Shown: one piece after another, positions 1 through 14,200 of the stretch
Position numbering within the stretch: position 1 is the stretch's first letter
How the letters are laid out: every line of letters starts with the position of its first letter
Assembly (NCBI GenBank): GCA_034231615.1
Contig: CM067298.1
Span: 30,634,127 to 30,698,126, forward strand
Length of the DNA: 64,000 bases
Direction: 5' to 3'
From: Meghimatium bilineatum
Lineage: Eukaryota > Mollusca > Gastropoda > Stylommatophora > Philomycidae
Program-made: the position numbers and the translations under genes
The notes under the pieces: model-generated
What the model saw: the letters and a program-made list of their open reading frames with translations, nothing else
Database searches by the model: none
Told to the model about the DNA's origin: nothing

Positions 1-2160
1 ACATCCTGCTGTAAATCTTGTAGTATCACTGTGCCACTATAAGGGAGATCTGGTGGGAGTGTCAGCGAGAACAAAGAAAAAAATTATCTTCCATCTGCTG
101 TTATCAAGGTACCCAAAAATGTGAATATATTGACTCGCTTTAGATTAGCCCCATCTACTTTGATGTTGCATTCAGCAGGACAACTGTTCTCTGCTATTAC
201 CATTACTTCATTTTTCTGCTATTTAGACTAAGCCCTTTGTTTTGATTTTCTTTTGCAATGATTTTTATAATTTTTTTGTAACTGTCATATTATCAGTACT
301 GGATCATCAGCATACTGCAGATTGTTTAGATTATGCCCTCGAACTGATATTTGTTGTATGGATCTCATTACTATTTCACTATACACATTGAACAGATTGG
401 ATGAGAGAACACAACCCTGTTTAACCACCTCCTCCTCCACATGTGTTGACAATCTGTTTCGTTATAAGATTTTTATGGCTGCTTTATGTTACTAATATAA
501 ATTCCATTACATTTACCATCAATGCTTAAATTTTCCAATATATAATGGTTGAAGAAGTTCTCAAATATTCTAATTATTGTGTCGTGTTTCACATAATCAA
601 ATACCTTAGTATAGCCATTAAAGCATAAACACAGTTCTGCATTGACTTATTTTTTTCTATTACTATTCTCAATGTGTATATCTTTTGTGTCTTTGCCGTA
701 ACTGTATTCATTAGTTGACTCCTTGGTAACAAAGTTGATGGATCAATCTGACAAACACAATTTGCTCACTGTATGAATGCTGACAGTTTATATTATACTG
801 ATGATGCAATTGAATGAGTTAGAAGTGCATACAAATTCAGCAATAGTTAAAAAGCAATGTTCTGTACTAGAATTTGTTTCAATTATTATTTTAATTATAT
901 TCGTTAATTAGTACTTTAGATACAAGGTTTTGAAAATATAAAAAGGACAAAGATTATAGAGCACATGCAACAAAAATTACACATACACTCACACGCTTGT
1001 ACCCTTCTTTGAATGTCTATATTTTAGGAAGTTGTTCTTATTTTTTTTTTATTTCTTTAACTTTTGCTATTACTATATTTCTGCTTCTGTTCTATTTATC
1101 TTTCAGTTCCCTTGAAGCTATCTATCTATTGTTTTTTTTTCAGAAATGCTGTTAGACATCGTGGGGAATTGAAGTTTTCTGTCTTTGGACAATTTTGTTG
1201 TGTTTTCCATGGTTAGGCCGTGATTTTTAACAATCTCTCTGATTGAATCTTCTCAATAGTTGGAGGAGAATACATTGGAGCACATCTTCAACAGCTCTAT
1301 CTTTTACTAGCTATCATTAGCTAGTCTTTCCCATCCTTTCCATGTCTTACATATCCTTCCTGCATACATTATTTTCTATTTTCTATATTGTTTATTGGTT
1401 TTATTCTTTACCCTATTTATTTTGGATTTCAAATTAATGCCCATCCTCAACATTTGTTTTGCTGTTTTCTCAACAAATGTCCTATAAATTTGCAGAAAAG
1501 TTTATTAAGTCTTCCATCTCTTGGTGTTCATCTCGTTCATAAAATGAGTTCCTAATTAAAATGGTCCTATCACACTACTTGAACCCCACCCCACTCTATA
1601 TAGACATTCATTTATAAATATATGTATTATTTTGGTTGAATTCAATAGTATGTTTGTTCATAGATCATCATCAGGTATCATTTCGACTGACGTAGGCAAT
1701 CATTGATCTACACAAGTCTCTACTTCCAGTATCTTTTATCAAAATCATTGTTGACTCATTGCCATGCCATGATGTCAAGCTAACTAATATTTTCTCAATT
1801 TGTCATCTTGATCTTGCTTGCCTTCAATCTTGCTCATTGTAACTATGTTCTCCAGCCCTCCCTGCTATATCATAACTTGTTCACAAAATAAATATTGTCT
1901 CTTTCTGATCTTATTGATCACATTTGACTCTTTCAACAGGCCCTTGTTCGATTTTCTGGCTGTCCATGGAATACTCAGCATTATGCTATAGAACCATATT
2001 TCTCCTACCTCTAATTTTCCACAATCCTGTTTATTAGTTCATAAATAGCTAGACCAATATTGGGGAGAAGAAAAAATTATGCTATTGGATAGTAAAGACT
2101 GGAGCTTAATATACATAAAAATGTAAGTTCTGGAAGAAGAAAAAGTAATAAGATACATAC
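1..2160. other. AP3B intron sequence left of exon 14, AT-rich with LINE relics
   Basis: No AP3B exon is visible here. The stretch 290-640 is an antisense reverse-transcriptase relic listed separately. On the minus strand 1130-1260 reads IVKNHGLTMENTTKLSKDRK, which resembles the C-terminal tail of a LINE, but the support is thin. I see nothing else I can name in 661-1129 or 1261-2160. Confidence 0.5.
290..640 (-). pseudogene. LINE reverse transcriptase relic
   Basis: On the minus strand, high to low, it reads GYTKVFDYVKHD (the A motif with F.DY.KAFD form), then frameshifts and QGCVLSSNLFNVYSE, then LNNLQYADDPVL (the catalytic YADD box, with T changed to P after it). The order of motifs is right for a non-LTR retrotransposon RT. 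Several stops and shifts interrupt it, so it is an old copy. It resembles RT relics at 9.7 and 24.3 kb. Confidence 0.75.
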
Positions 2161-2213
2161 CCTCATTTGAAGAAGTTTTTTAATTACAACAACACTCTCA
2201 GCCACAACAGCCT
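2161..2213 (-). CDS. AP3B: AP3B exon 14 (last one in window)
   Basis: The exon is 53 nt, with acceptor ccccag|AG and donor AGG|gtatgt. It completes the Glu codon and encodes [18 protein letters not shown] could not find the following exon (family segment leading to ASILWLIGEYCEHVP) in 1-2160, so it lies off the window. Residues 467-484. Confidence 0.9.
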
Positions 2214-5200
2214 CTGGGGAATAAAAATAAAGCATAAACATCTAGAAACTAGATAAGAGAGAGACCTAATCTACTTTTCAGTTGTTAGTCATCAACATCA
2301 TCATGACACTCCAGACACATCCATAGGTGCTCCAATCTCATATTCAATATGCACTTCTGCATGTGGCTATTCAATATGCACTTCTGCATGTGACAAGTGA
2401 CTTCCTCTTCTGTGTTGGTTGATTTGACAAGAAAAGGGTTTATGTTAAATTCTACCAACCGATCCAGCAGGAGATGTAATGGGATCTGAATAACCTTCTG
2501 CATCTACTTTTCAACTGTTTCCTAAACTTCTAGTCAGTTTAAAATATTTTTATCTCGTGCATCATAGATACAAATTATTGTAGTAAATTTTTCTAAGTAA
2601 CCCAGATCTACACAATATATATTTTGATACTAGAAGATTTATGTATGTAGCCAAAGCTAACAGCATTACAACCTAATGAAATCAAGATGCTATTTAAAGA
2701 ATGCATTTATGAAAGTATCAATTATCCTTGATTACAACAAAAGATAGATTTTTTTGGAGTATTTTTAGTAGAGATATTTGTTTCTATTTCAGAGTTCTTT
2801 GTCTGCAATTAATATCATCTTAGACCCTTCCCATCCCATCCTGCCGAGGACGGATATGTTGAGCCATTGGGGCAAATAAAACATTGACACAATGCATTTC
2901 TATTCTCTGGACTACATCTTGCTGGAAATCTAGTTGGTTGGTTGCTGATCCAGCGGTCCATGGGCTCATGCCCTTTGACCTAATGCCATTAGATGACATT
3001 ATATCGCTGGGAAGTCTGTGGATTTTCGGCCCACCCCGGGACAAAGCCAGATAATAACTATCACACCTCCAGGAAGGTAGGTTTCAACCTAGGCACTGCT
3101 CCTATCCACTGTAGCCAAGATAGGGTTCACTGTGCTCATTCCCCGCCACCAATTGACTACTGGTTATGCCAAACTTCTCTATTGCTCCAGGCATGCAACC
3201 AAATGTTCAAGTCAAAAGGATTGTCACGTCCTGAGTCACTGTGCCTATGATGGGCCTCAGCCATAGGAAAACAGTGATGTCAGTTTCCTCCTCCTCAGTG
3301 CTGCGCAGTACATCTCTGGCTCCCTCCCAACCACAGAGGGTGCATACATATATTCAGGCAAACATGAAAAAAACATTTAAACAACAAAACAAAATCATAA
3401 CTGTATAGATGACATGCCATGAAGCTTCTATAAGAAGATAACCTAAATATAACAGCATATCATCCACTAAGGTTTTCTGTTGCATGGATGGTATGTCTAG
3501 TGGGCCATTGGTGGGACCCACAGACGCAACCACATGCGTGGAAATCTAGTAAGACCATTGTTCTGCTACAAGAGAGATTCAGTGGGAGTTTGAGAATGAA
3601 CGCTGAAGAAGAAGAAGATCCTTCCCATAACATAGATGTCACATGGAGCTCTCAATGTATCTTACCAAGCACCTCTGTTTTAGGAGAGTTCTCAATGTCA
3701 GCAAATAGCCTTTCTTATTAGTGTTTTTTTTATCAGTGTCTCTTTGGGTCAACATATTTTTCTTTTCATTGTTGATTCCAATCTGTAGGCTTACTTTGCA
3801 TTTCTTTAGTTGTTTTTTTCTGACTATGTGGCGTGCATATTCATATTGGTGTTTTCTTCTGATTATTGATGAAACTTTGTTCCTGTGTTTATGATTTTAT
3901 TTTTCTAATTTTTTTTAGATTTCTGAATGCTTAGTAGTGCCATCACAGTTCTGATTCTAACCTCTCTGCTTTTTATTTCTTTATCACTGTAACTTTCTAT
4001 ATCTATCAATCTATGTGACTATCTATGCAGAATGTTGTTTTCACTGCCACTCTGTAATCCTCTAGGTTCCACCATTATCATGCTCAGAAGGTCTTCAATG
4101 TCCTGTTTCCATAATAGTCTTGGCCAGCCTATTGTATTCTTTCCCTCCATGATTAATCTTTCTAAACCATTGGTTTTTTTTTATATGTATAAAGTATACT
4201 ACATTGTATTTTCTGACAGTTTTGAGGCGCCAGTCTTCTTCTATGTTCAGGTTTTTAATGGACATGTAACTTTCTAAAGCATAATAAATTGCAATTTAAA
4301 TGTCTATTTGAATACAGCACATATTTCACATGCATCACTTATGTGCTCACCATCTCTATTTGACATGAGTCTAACAAGTCCATTAAGGCAGGCATCTGTG
4401 ACCTCTGCAATACTACTAGCACAACGACCTATTGCCTGGATGGTGGCAGCAGCAAATTCTTTATCTGAGCTGGTCACATATGTCTGAAATAGGAATAATC
4501 CATCAATACCTAGTAATAACAAAGGTACTTTATTACGGACTGTCAACCTTCAATAAGGTAAAAATTGAATGAAATGGAGACTGCAGCAAAATTGTGCGCA
4601 CTATAGTAAATAAATATAAGAAAATAAATATTCAATGTGTTGAATATCAGTTTAACATACAAAAAATACACAGAATTAACATTTCAACCATACATGTCTT
4701 TATCAAGATCTAGACAAGCAAACACAGAATGGAACAACAAAGTGAACAGAAGACTACAGGAAGTTAGGTAATGAAAATTTATAGATCTGGAAATCAATGC
4801 AGGTTTATGTGTGAATCATCAGTCTCCTTTTTTTTCAAATCAGTTTTCTGTATCAGGAAATTGGTCCACACTGGAATTCAAAATATAGATTTGTCATATC
4901 TCATCATCATTCTAGACCTGAATCTCAGTTTCAGATTATCTGGTATCATTGGAGTAATTAAGACTATATTTCATACACACAACCAGCCTCTTTTTTGTTG
5001 CTGAATCCACAAGGAATGGAATAGCATTTGAAGTCTGGACTTTGTATAGCTATATTCTGCTGTAGATTGATTTATTGAATCATTAAGACATAGAAATCAT
5101 AGACTAATTTATAACGGATGGTTGCTCATTTTGAATTTTGGCAGTTCCGGTAGTCAAAATTGATTAACTTGGGAGTCTTGTCAATAGGTCATGATCATGA

Positions 5201-8200
5201 TGCATAGAGTACAAGCTTAGCATACAATATATGCATTCTGACTGCATGTTTGGCAAAAGGAGTCTCAGAATGCCCAGAACCCAAATTCCCCATAAAAGTA
5301 TTATTACTTGTGCAGATCAGACTACGGTTTGTTAGCTACAAAGTCATATGTATGAATCACTCTTAATGTAGTGCTTGAACATCGTTAGGTCCAGAATCTT
5401 AATTTGTATGTGTGGAGTGTTAAATTCTGTGTGCTGTACCACCTAAAGAGATGCACAGACTACATAATGGGAACATTTTTCGTAACTGAGAATCTCTATT
5501 TTATTTTTTATTTGCATTTATAATGTAATGTTTCTACCTTGTAATAATCTATTTTATTTAGCTCTTAATGTTATACTTCTCAAGAACCACATCTACTTGT
5601 ATTCATTATTCATCATTTAACTCAATTAAACAATGATATATTTTTAGAAAAATAAACCAATTAATATCTAAAAACATTATCACAATGAATGACAATTTGT
5701 ACCTGAAACTCCCTAAGAATTGTTGAAATGTTTGTCTCAGTAGCAAGACTGGTCAAAATTTCCAACTATGGAAAAAAAAGAAGATAAATTTATATTTAAT
5801 GAATGAGATATTTGAAATAATGTTTGACATGTTTTCTGTCTAGAAGAATACCCTATTTAATGAATGAGATGCTTGCAATACTGTTTAACATATATTTTCT
5901 GTCTAGAAGAATACCCTATTTAATGATTCACAACAATATTTTTTGTTAGCACATGATTAAATATGAGAAGTATTGTATCAAAATTTACTCATAACAACAA
6001 ACGTTGATAATCATATATACACCATGCATGTGTATTTCTTTTAAACAATGAAACTTTAAAACTATCAAGACAAAATGATACCCACTTTTAGAAGCTTGAC
6101 ATGTAGAGGGTCACTGGATCTGACATAAAATGACTTCAAATATGGCTCGAATATTCCCTATACACAGAAAACAATCCAAATTAATATTTAAGTGAAAAAT
6201 ACATTTGTAGAAGCTTACATGTTATAAAAGTAAAGATAAAGAAAAAGTAAATAAAGGTTATATAACTGCCCACATGATGTTAATGTAACACAATTTTGTT
6301 GAACCATTCAATGCTTGTAAATAAAATACAAAAAATATTTGAATGTAAGACTGCATTAATTTCAGAGAAATCCCTAAAAAAGAAACACATGTATATAGTA
6401 AACACACTTACTCTTCTCTTGTTGGTCATTGTTGCAATGTTGCTGAGAACAACATATTGAATCTCTCTGCAAAGATAATAAATGTATTTGAAATATAAAT
6501 TACTTTTGTCATATATTTTTTTTCTTTGCTCCTAATGAGAGAACATGGCAACCAGTTTCTTCTTCTCATTCACAGTTGTTCTTTCTTGAAATGCAGGCTT
6601 CGAAAACCACACTTTTCAATATACTACCTTCTTATTTTTATTCATTTATATTCCACTTTCTAGTATTTAAATACAAACGGTTACAGTGACTTGGTGTTGC
6701 CAGTTAGCATTTTTTCTGCTCAATTGAGCTAGTTTTAGGTCTTAGCCACAGGAAAATTTTACTTTCTGCCAGTTGCAGTTTCTTGTGCTGGTTTTTTTTA
6801 AATAACAGATTTGTTGTTACGCAGCCATTCTGTTTTCATCCCAGCACTGTTTTGTGAAATCACCTGGAATCAGGAGTTAGAAATGGTTATAAACTGTTTG
6901 GAGTTTGGAGGTTCAGCAGAGAGTAAAGTCTAAGTGATTAATGAGGAAATCAAAGAAATGATGAGACATATGGGCATAATATGTATATGTATATATACAG
7001 GATGTCATTTATTTTTATGGAATACAGAAGATTGAATTTTGCTACTGTATGTTTTACTTTTCTGGAGTCCAATAACCGTGAGGGAAAATTGTTTTATTGA
7101 CCGTGCCTGTCACTAAATGTGTAGTGAGCGAGTATAAAATACGGCAGGATTTTGCTACAATAGTTCAATAGTACAATAGTATTAGTGGTCTATGATATGT
7201 CTATTGGAATTTAGAACCTTTTCTCAAGTCTTTTCCAATAAGAAATAACATTTTATCACTTCCCTGAATATCCATTACTGCCATATGACTTAACAATGGC
7301 TGATGTAAAATTCAATAAAATATGAGGGAAACATGGCTTGTTTTAAAATGGATCATTCCAGTCAGTGATCATACTGCAGTCTTAGTGTGCTGGATAATAT
7401 AAGGCGGTGATTTAGCTAGCAGTTTATTTTAATTCTTGGCAAATAATCTCAATATGGAAAATGTTACAACTATGAATTGGAAAAGAAAGAAAAATTGAAA
7501 GATTGGATTCGCAGCCCGAGCTCATCGCGGTGACCTAATAACACATGCAGTTGCTGAATAATATTGTTAAAATGATGCACCACTCTAACTCAATACATTT
7601 ACTTTCTGTTCGTCTTCAACATAAAACTCTACACAATTCAACTAAAGTGGGAGATCTAAAATATTATCAGTGCACATTGCGATGCGTGTCACTGAGGTAT
7701 TCAAATAATTCATCACCTTGGAAACATCATTATCATTATAACAGCAATGTTATCTGTTGGTCTTCAACTCGCTTACACTCTCCATGCTCCCACCTAACAC
7801 TACATGCACTCTCTATTCCTTGCCCCCCACTTCCCAACAGAACAAAACATGCACTTTCCCTACCTAACTCCTCTCCTCCTCACAAAAGCATAATGAACAT
7901 GAACTGTCATTCATATATATATATATATACGAGGGATGGTCAAAAAGTAATGCCTCCTAATTTATAATTTAATTAAATAAACACAAAAATAGATAAAACT
8001 CACATTAAAATGTAGCCGGAAGTCTGTACTACAAAAATTATTCTCAGTGTAGTCTCCGTAATTTGTTATAGTTTTTGTCCATCTTCGCACAAGGGCATGT
8101 ATTCACACAGGGTAAAAATGTGTATCTTTTTTCCTCAATCAATTGCGTTTTCCTCAATCAATTGCGTATGGCGTGTTTAAGATTGTTGGTGTCCTTAAAG

Positions 8201-11200
8201 TGATGTCTGAGTAGATCTTCTATTAGTGGTCGAAATAGATCCCTGAAAGTCTGAAGGTGCAAGATCAGGACTGTAAGGGGGATGTGGTAATACTGACCAG
8301 CGAAATTCTCCAATCGTGCAAATGGTGTGTTTTCCTAGTTTCTTTATGTCTGTCTCTCAACATTCTGTGCACAAGTGTACAAACCTTTGAATAATCCAGA
8401 TTTTAACAATGTTCCAGACACTACCTTTGCTAATGGACAACATGGTATGCAGTTCATCCAGTGTTACCCAACGATTAACATAAATGATGCCATCAATTTG
8501 ATGAATGTTGTGTGGTGTCACTGCTGTAGATGGAAGACGAGTCCGCTTCGAGTCATCCATTGAGGATTGACCTACTTCAGCTTCGTCACAACAATGTATC
8601 CAACATCGGACAGTGTAAACATCCACTGTTAAATCTTCATAAACCTTCTTGAAACGTTTGTGGATGCAAATTCGGGTCTCACCTTCAATATTGAGAAATT
8701 CTATGACATAGTTGTTTTTACTGTATGTCTTTGGCAGCCATTTTTAAATGGTTACTGTGTTGCAATCTGTTAATGAAACAGGTTGGTTATGCTATACAGT
8801 GCAGAAGAGTGTTTGGGGATTCTCACAAAATTAACAAATTGCACACCGATACAGTATTTACTTAGGTAAAAAATTAGGAGTCATTAATTTTTGACCATCC
8901 CTCGTATATTACAATGAACTGTCCACCATATAACAAGAATACTATATACAAATAAGTTATGTTAGGTTATATTTCAAATTATTTAATAAAGCTATGAATC
9001 ATCACCATCAACATCATGTGACATATTCTTTCCAGAACGTGGTCTTTCTTATGGATTCTCTGAACACTCAGCAATTCTAGGAAAGTTGACCTGCTGCAGC
9101 TAGCAACATTTTTAAACTGATATATCACTGCACCATCATCATCTTCGGTGCCCTCTTCCACTGTTGCAGCTAACTCTGCCTTCAGCTATTAATCTTTCCA
9201 TGCTGTTATGTCTCTATGGATGACCAAAAAAACTCAGTTTTCTTATGATGTTATTAAGGAGCCAGCCCTCTTCAATGTTTACTGATCTGGTCTTAATACT
9301 TCTTGGTTTGTCTTGTTTGCTGTCCTTGGTATACGTAACATTCTTCTGTAGCATCTCATTTCAAAAGCAGTGATACTCTTTACTACTATTTTATTTAATG
9401 CTCATGCCTCAAAACTATATATATTGCCACTAGAATTATGCATGTTCTGATCATACATAGTTTGACTATGTTGCTGGTACGTTGCGAAAGATTTTTTAAT
9501 TTGGCAAGTTTCAATGTTGCCATTACAATTCTCTTAATTTCCACAGCACAGTCTCTGGAGCTATTTATGTTTGTGCCCAAATACTCAAAATTTGTTATGT
9601 CCTCTAGTTCGAAAATGTCAGTTATTATCTATGGTTGCAATTTCACTTTATCAATTGCCATAATTTTGTTTCCTTCTTATTTAAGAAAAGATTTTGGCTT
9701 CACAGTATTATTTTGTTGATAGTAGCATTTGCTTTAGACTATCTTTGTTTGTTGTTAAGAGAACTATGTCATCAGCATATCTGATTTCTGAGATCTGTTG
9801 ACCGCGGATGGAGAAGTCTTTTACAATTATCTTTATGCTTTCAGCATAGATGTTGAACAGGTATGATGATAGTGTGCATCCTTGTCTAATTCCTTTCTGG
9901 GCATAAACCATTCTGATATAGTTCCGTCCACTTTTACTGCTGCCTCTTATTTATGATACAGCATTGTGACTAAATATGAAATGTTTTGGGAATGCAATGT
10001 CGATCATAATTTTCCATAATTAGTGCTGTTGTGCACAATTGAACATCTTGGTGTACAATGAAACGTGTGCAGGTCTATATTGAATTCCCCTGCATTTTTC
10101 TATAATGATTCTCATTTTGAAAATATGATCTCTGGTGCCTCTGCTGGATCTAAAACCTGCCTGTGCCTCATGAACACAGATATGTTTCTACCTTATTTTA
10201 CATTCTCTCCATTATATATAATAGTATTTTACTGGCTTGACTTATCAAAGCAATAGTTATGTAGTTAGTGCATAATTATAGGTTGCCATTTTTTGGTAAA
10301 GGGATATAATCTGATCTTTTACAATCCTTTGGCCATATACCAGTTCTCCAGATCTTGCAACATTAAATCATACACAATTAAAAACACAGTGAAACTTTAA
10401 AAACATGCCTATGACATCGGAGAAGACGAATAAGACTTCTGGCCACAATTCCAACTTCTGATTTCGGGGCACAGTGATGGTACAACTGTGCAACTGCCAT
10501 TACAACCTGAATTAGATTTGTATTATATGTCAAATAAATAGTAAATACATTTGAGATTTATGAATATTAAACAGAACAACTGAACAAATATACTCCTGTA
10601 TGAGTTATAAAAGACATCAAAATTTACAGTGGAGACAAAAGTACAGACATAGACACATTTTAAGATAACGAAAGAAAACAAAAAAATATATAATTACTCA
10701 TAACACAGCATGACATAGACAAACAAATCTACAATTTATGAAGTACTGCTGACACCTTAACATGTGCTCATAGCAACAGTATTCATTTTGTTCACTATAA
10801 GAGAAAGTTACCACATCAACAATTGTTCAAATTGCAGAAAATGTGTAAAAGTATTTTATTATTGTTGCAGCAATAGCTCAGTTATTAATGGACTAGCTTC
10901 TTTTTCTGGTGATCCAAGGTTCAATTTGCAGTTCTACTAGAAATATTTTTAAATCATCAGCAACTCCTAGGTCGGCAGAGCCTACGAAAAATGGGAACCA
11001 GATCTTATGGAAAAGTAAAGGTGGCATGATTGATGCAGACCACATCATGATCTAGGTATGCTATTAGCCATGAAAAATACAGACATAACACCATATTCCC
11101 CAATGCTCCTCATCAAACGTGTGGAAAGGGAAAACTTTATTAAGACTGTTGCAGAATTATAGCTTTGGATTTTGCAACAATTATTTAATATCATGAAGAT

Positions 11201-14200
11201 GCTTTTCATGGCCCTTCTTTTAGTAGCCTTCACTAGATTGTTAACTTTTTTCCTAACCCCAGATCCTTGAGAAGAAACATAATTTCCCTACACAAAATTT
11301 TGCAGCTCAAACAGCACTTCAATATAAATTCTTCTTCTTCATTCACTCTCAAACTCCTGCAGATTAGCAGAATGTAGTCTGCAGTGTGTCATTGTTTACA
11401 GTTTTGCTAATATATATGTGCATATTGGCCTGACACATATAACTTCAGCATTTTTTCTGGGTCACTTTGATGCTATATGGGATACAACAACTCTCCCATA
11501 ACTTTCTTAGTCGCCTCTTAGAACATACATGGAAGGTAGAAAGTGTTGCTATTCTTTGTTGCCCTTTCAGACCCAGGCAACACATGGACGCAATCTAAGC
11601 CATGTTCAGGAATGTTGGATATCTCCTATTTTTAAGTACCCGGATACAAGATTTACAATTTAAAACTTTTATGTATCCGTGAATACCATGTACAGCTAGA
11701 ATAACTAAAGAGATGGTGATGAAAGAATCAAATGCAAAATGGTGGTTACTTAATAATATCAAAAGACAATCTTTATTTCTTGACCATGTTCAAAGGCATG
11801 CAGTTTTAGAGAGAAATTACAACAGGAAAGATTGAAGAAAATAGAAACAGAAGGTGACAGCAGATGAAAATACTATATAGTTTGACATCATGGTATGGCA
11901 AAGTGTCAACAACGATCTTTATAAAAGATGCTACAGATAGAGAGCTGTAGAAATCAATGATTGCTTACACCAGCCAGAATGGCACTTGATGATAATGATA
12001 ATGCATCTAAATAATTGTGACTAAGACAACTCAATGAATGACTGCAAATGTCAGTCATGACAAATAGAAATACAAGCTGTACCGCAGCATTACGACTGTT
12101 GAGAAGTGGTTTTGATTGCCTAAGTAGTAGCCTATGATCAGGATCCATGACGTATGTAGACTGTTTTTCACTTCTCTTTTTCTTGTCCCCATCCCCATGT
12201 TCACCATCTGAATCTTCATCTGAGTCTTTCTCTGAGCTACCATAGAATGGGACATCACCTTCTTCTTGCTTGTCCTGTATAACAGTATCATATTACAAGT
12301 GTTTAATGATCAATAACCAGCTCTAATAACACAAAATATTACATTCAATTATTTAATTTAATAAATAGTGTCTATTATTTAATTTAATAAATAGTGTCTA
12401 TTATTTTATTGGATAAATAGTGTCTATTATTTTATTGGATAAATAGTATCTATTATTTTATTTAATAAATAATGTCTATTATTTTATTTAATAAATAATG
12501 TCTTTTATTTTATTGGATAAATAGTGTCTATTATTTTTCTATCATCTTCTTTGTTTATTCTCACACTCATGCATGTTAGTAGGATGTAGTCCATAAAACA
12601 GAATGTTTTGTGTCATTGACTGCAGTTTAGTAGTGATATCTGCAAGTTTGGTATGACACATCCAACTTCAGTATGGCTTCTGGGTCACTTTGACCCTATA
12701 TAGGATGGGACAGTCAACTGCACCCCAAAACCACCTCAGTCGCCTCGTATTACGTACAAAGAAGGTAAAGAGTGTTTCTATTCTTTGCTCCCCTTTCTGC
12801 ACCGGCAACAAGCCGAGAATTTACTACTCAATGTTTTCTAGTATTGTTCTCTCATTCTTTGTGTTCATTCTAAAATTGCTGCTGGTTAACAGGAAGTATT
12901 CAGGAGAAAGGAATGTGTTGTGTGTGGATGTTCACCACTCATGGTATTCTTTAAAGTCTCTCAGCTCCATTAAGTTTGCTAAAAGTGCTAACACTTAAAG
13001 AGACAATTCAATCATAAATTGCCATCCAGCTAAAAAGAAATTGACAGCACATCTGTAGATTGGGAAATCAACAGTATCAGGAATTGAACATCTGTGTGTT
13101 GATGACTGATTCCAGTGCACTAACAAATGCATTACACAAACTATCAGCACTTACTATCGGTCAAAACCCATTCACTTATGACTGTTTTCAGGTCTGGACA
13201 TAAGTCTTCATGTATAATTGTTTATGAAATCTAATAATAATAATAATAATAAGACCCATAACCGGTCAGTGTCGTAGGGTTGCCGCACTGGATACAGCAG
13301 CACAAAACGCTCTTGAAGCAACTCTATCCTCAGTCATTCAGAAGAGTATAGAAAAATCGTCCCAGATCATTACTTAATGTTATCAATTCAGGATTTTCTC
13401 TGTCCTCTCCTCCTAATAATACAAATAATTTTAGAAAACGAATTATGTCTCATTACATGTCCAAACCAAACAAGTTTATGCTGTTTCACCACTCCCAAAA
13501 ATGGTTCTTGATATCCTGAAAGTTTTTTTTTTTTTGCTGCCAGACAAATATATTTGTCTTGTATTATATATAACACATTCTTAGCAAATGTGTTTGTGAT
13601 AGAGCAATAATGAAAGTTATAATTCTTACATCCTGATTGGGACTGACAAACTGTGTCCTACAGTAATGAGTCAGCATGTTCAGAATGACAACTTGACCCC
13701 ACTCCTCCACATCCACAAGCAGGTTGCAGAGTTTGCGGTAATTCTTGTGTATCAGGTCTATACGCTCAGGGCAAATTTCAACAAAAGCCTGGATGGCACT
13801 TCCAGCAACCAGCTGTAGAAAAAAATTTATAGTTTAAATTAAGAATTAATATTTATGCTGAAACTATTTATATTACAATACACAATTACATCTTCCTAAA
13901 CAAGTAGCTTGCAGTCGTGCGACTTTATCAACAAAACAGTAAAATGCAATGGACACAGGTAGCATTTATATTGGTCATGGCTTTAGAACAGTGTTTCTCA
14001 AACTCCTTTCTACCAACGCCCACTTTTGTATTTTTTATAGACCAACCACTCAAATTGAATCTTTGTTGTAGCATAACAATCCTACTAGATTTGTAGTAGA
14101 ATGTAATCCAGATGGAATGCAGATGCAGTGTTTCACCATTATAATTACGCTAATGACCTAAGACATCCAACTTTGATCCTTTAGTTTATAATCCTAAACT

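Noticed and set aside
7000-7530. tacaggatgtc start and WIRSP-like text, possible Tc1/mariner remnant
   Set aside because: No matching inverted end and no continuous transposase similarity could be found.
7545-7967. 140-codon plus-strand frame
   Set aside because: It ends inside the terminal repeat of the mariner at 7930 and shows no domain; composition (Ser, His, Asn, Leu) fits AT-rich chance.
8979-9161. 60-codon minus-strand frame [20 protein letters not shown]
   Set aside because: Acidic start comes from a simple CATCATCATC run; no link to the adjacent RT relic or to AP3B could be shown.
11045-11233. Minus-strand frame with [16 protein letters not shown], tempting as the AP-3 beta segment SILWLIGEYCEHVP
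   Set aside because: Position is between exons 8 and 9 and so out of order; flanking residues do not match AP-3 beta and no splice sites fit.
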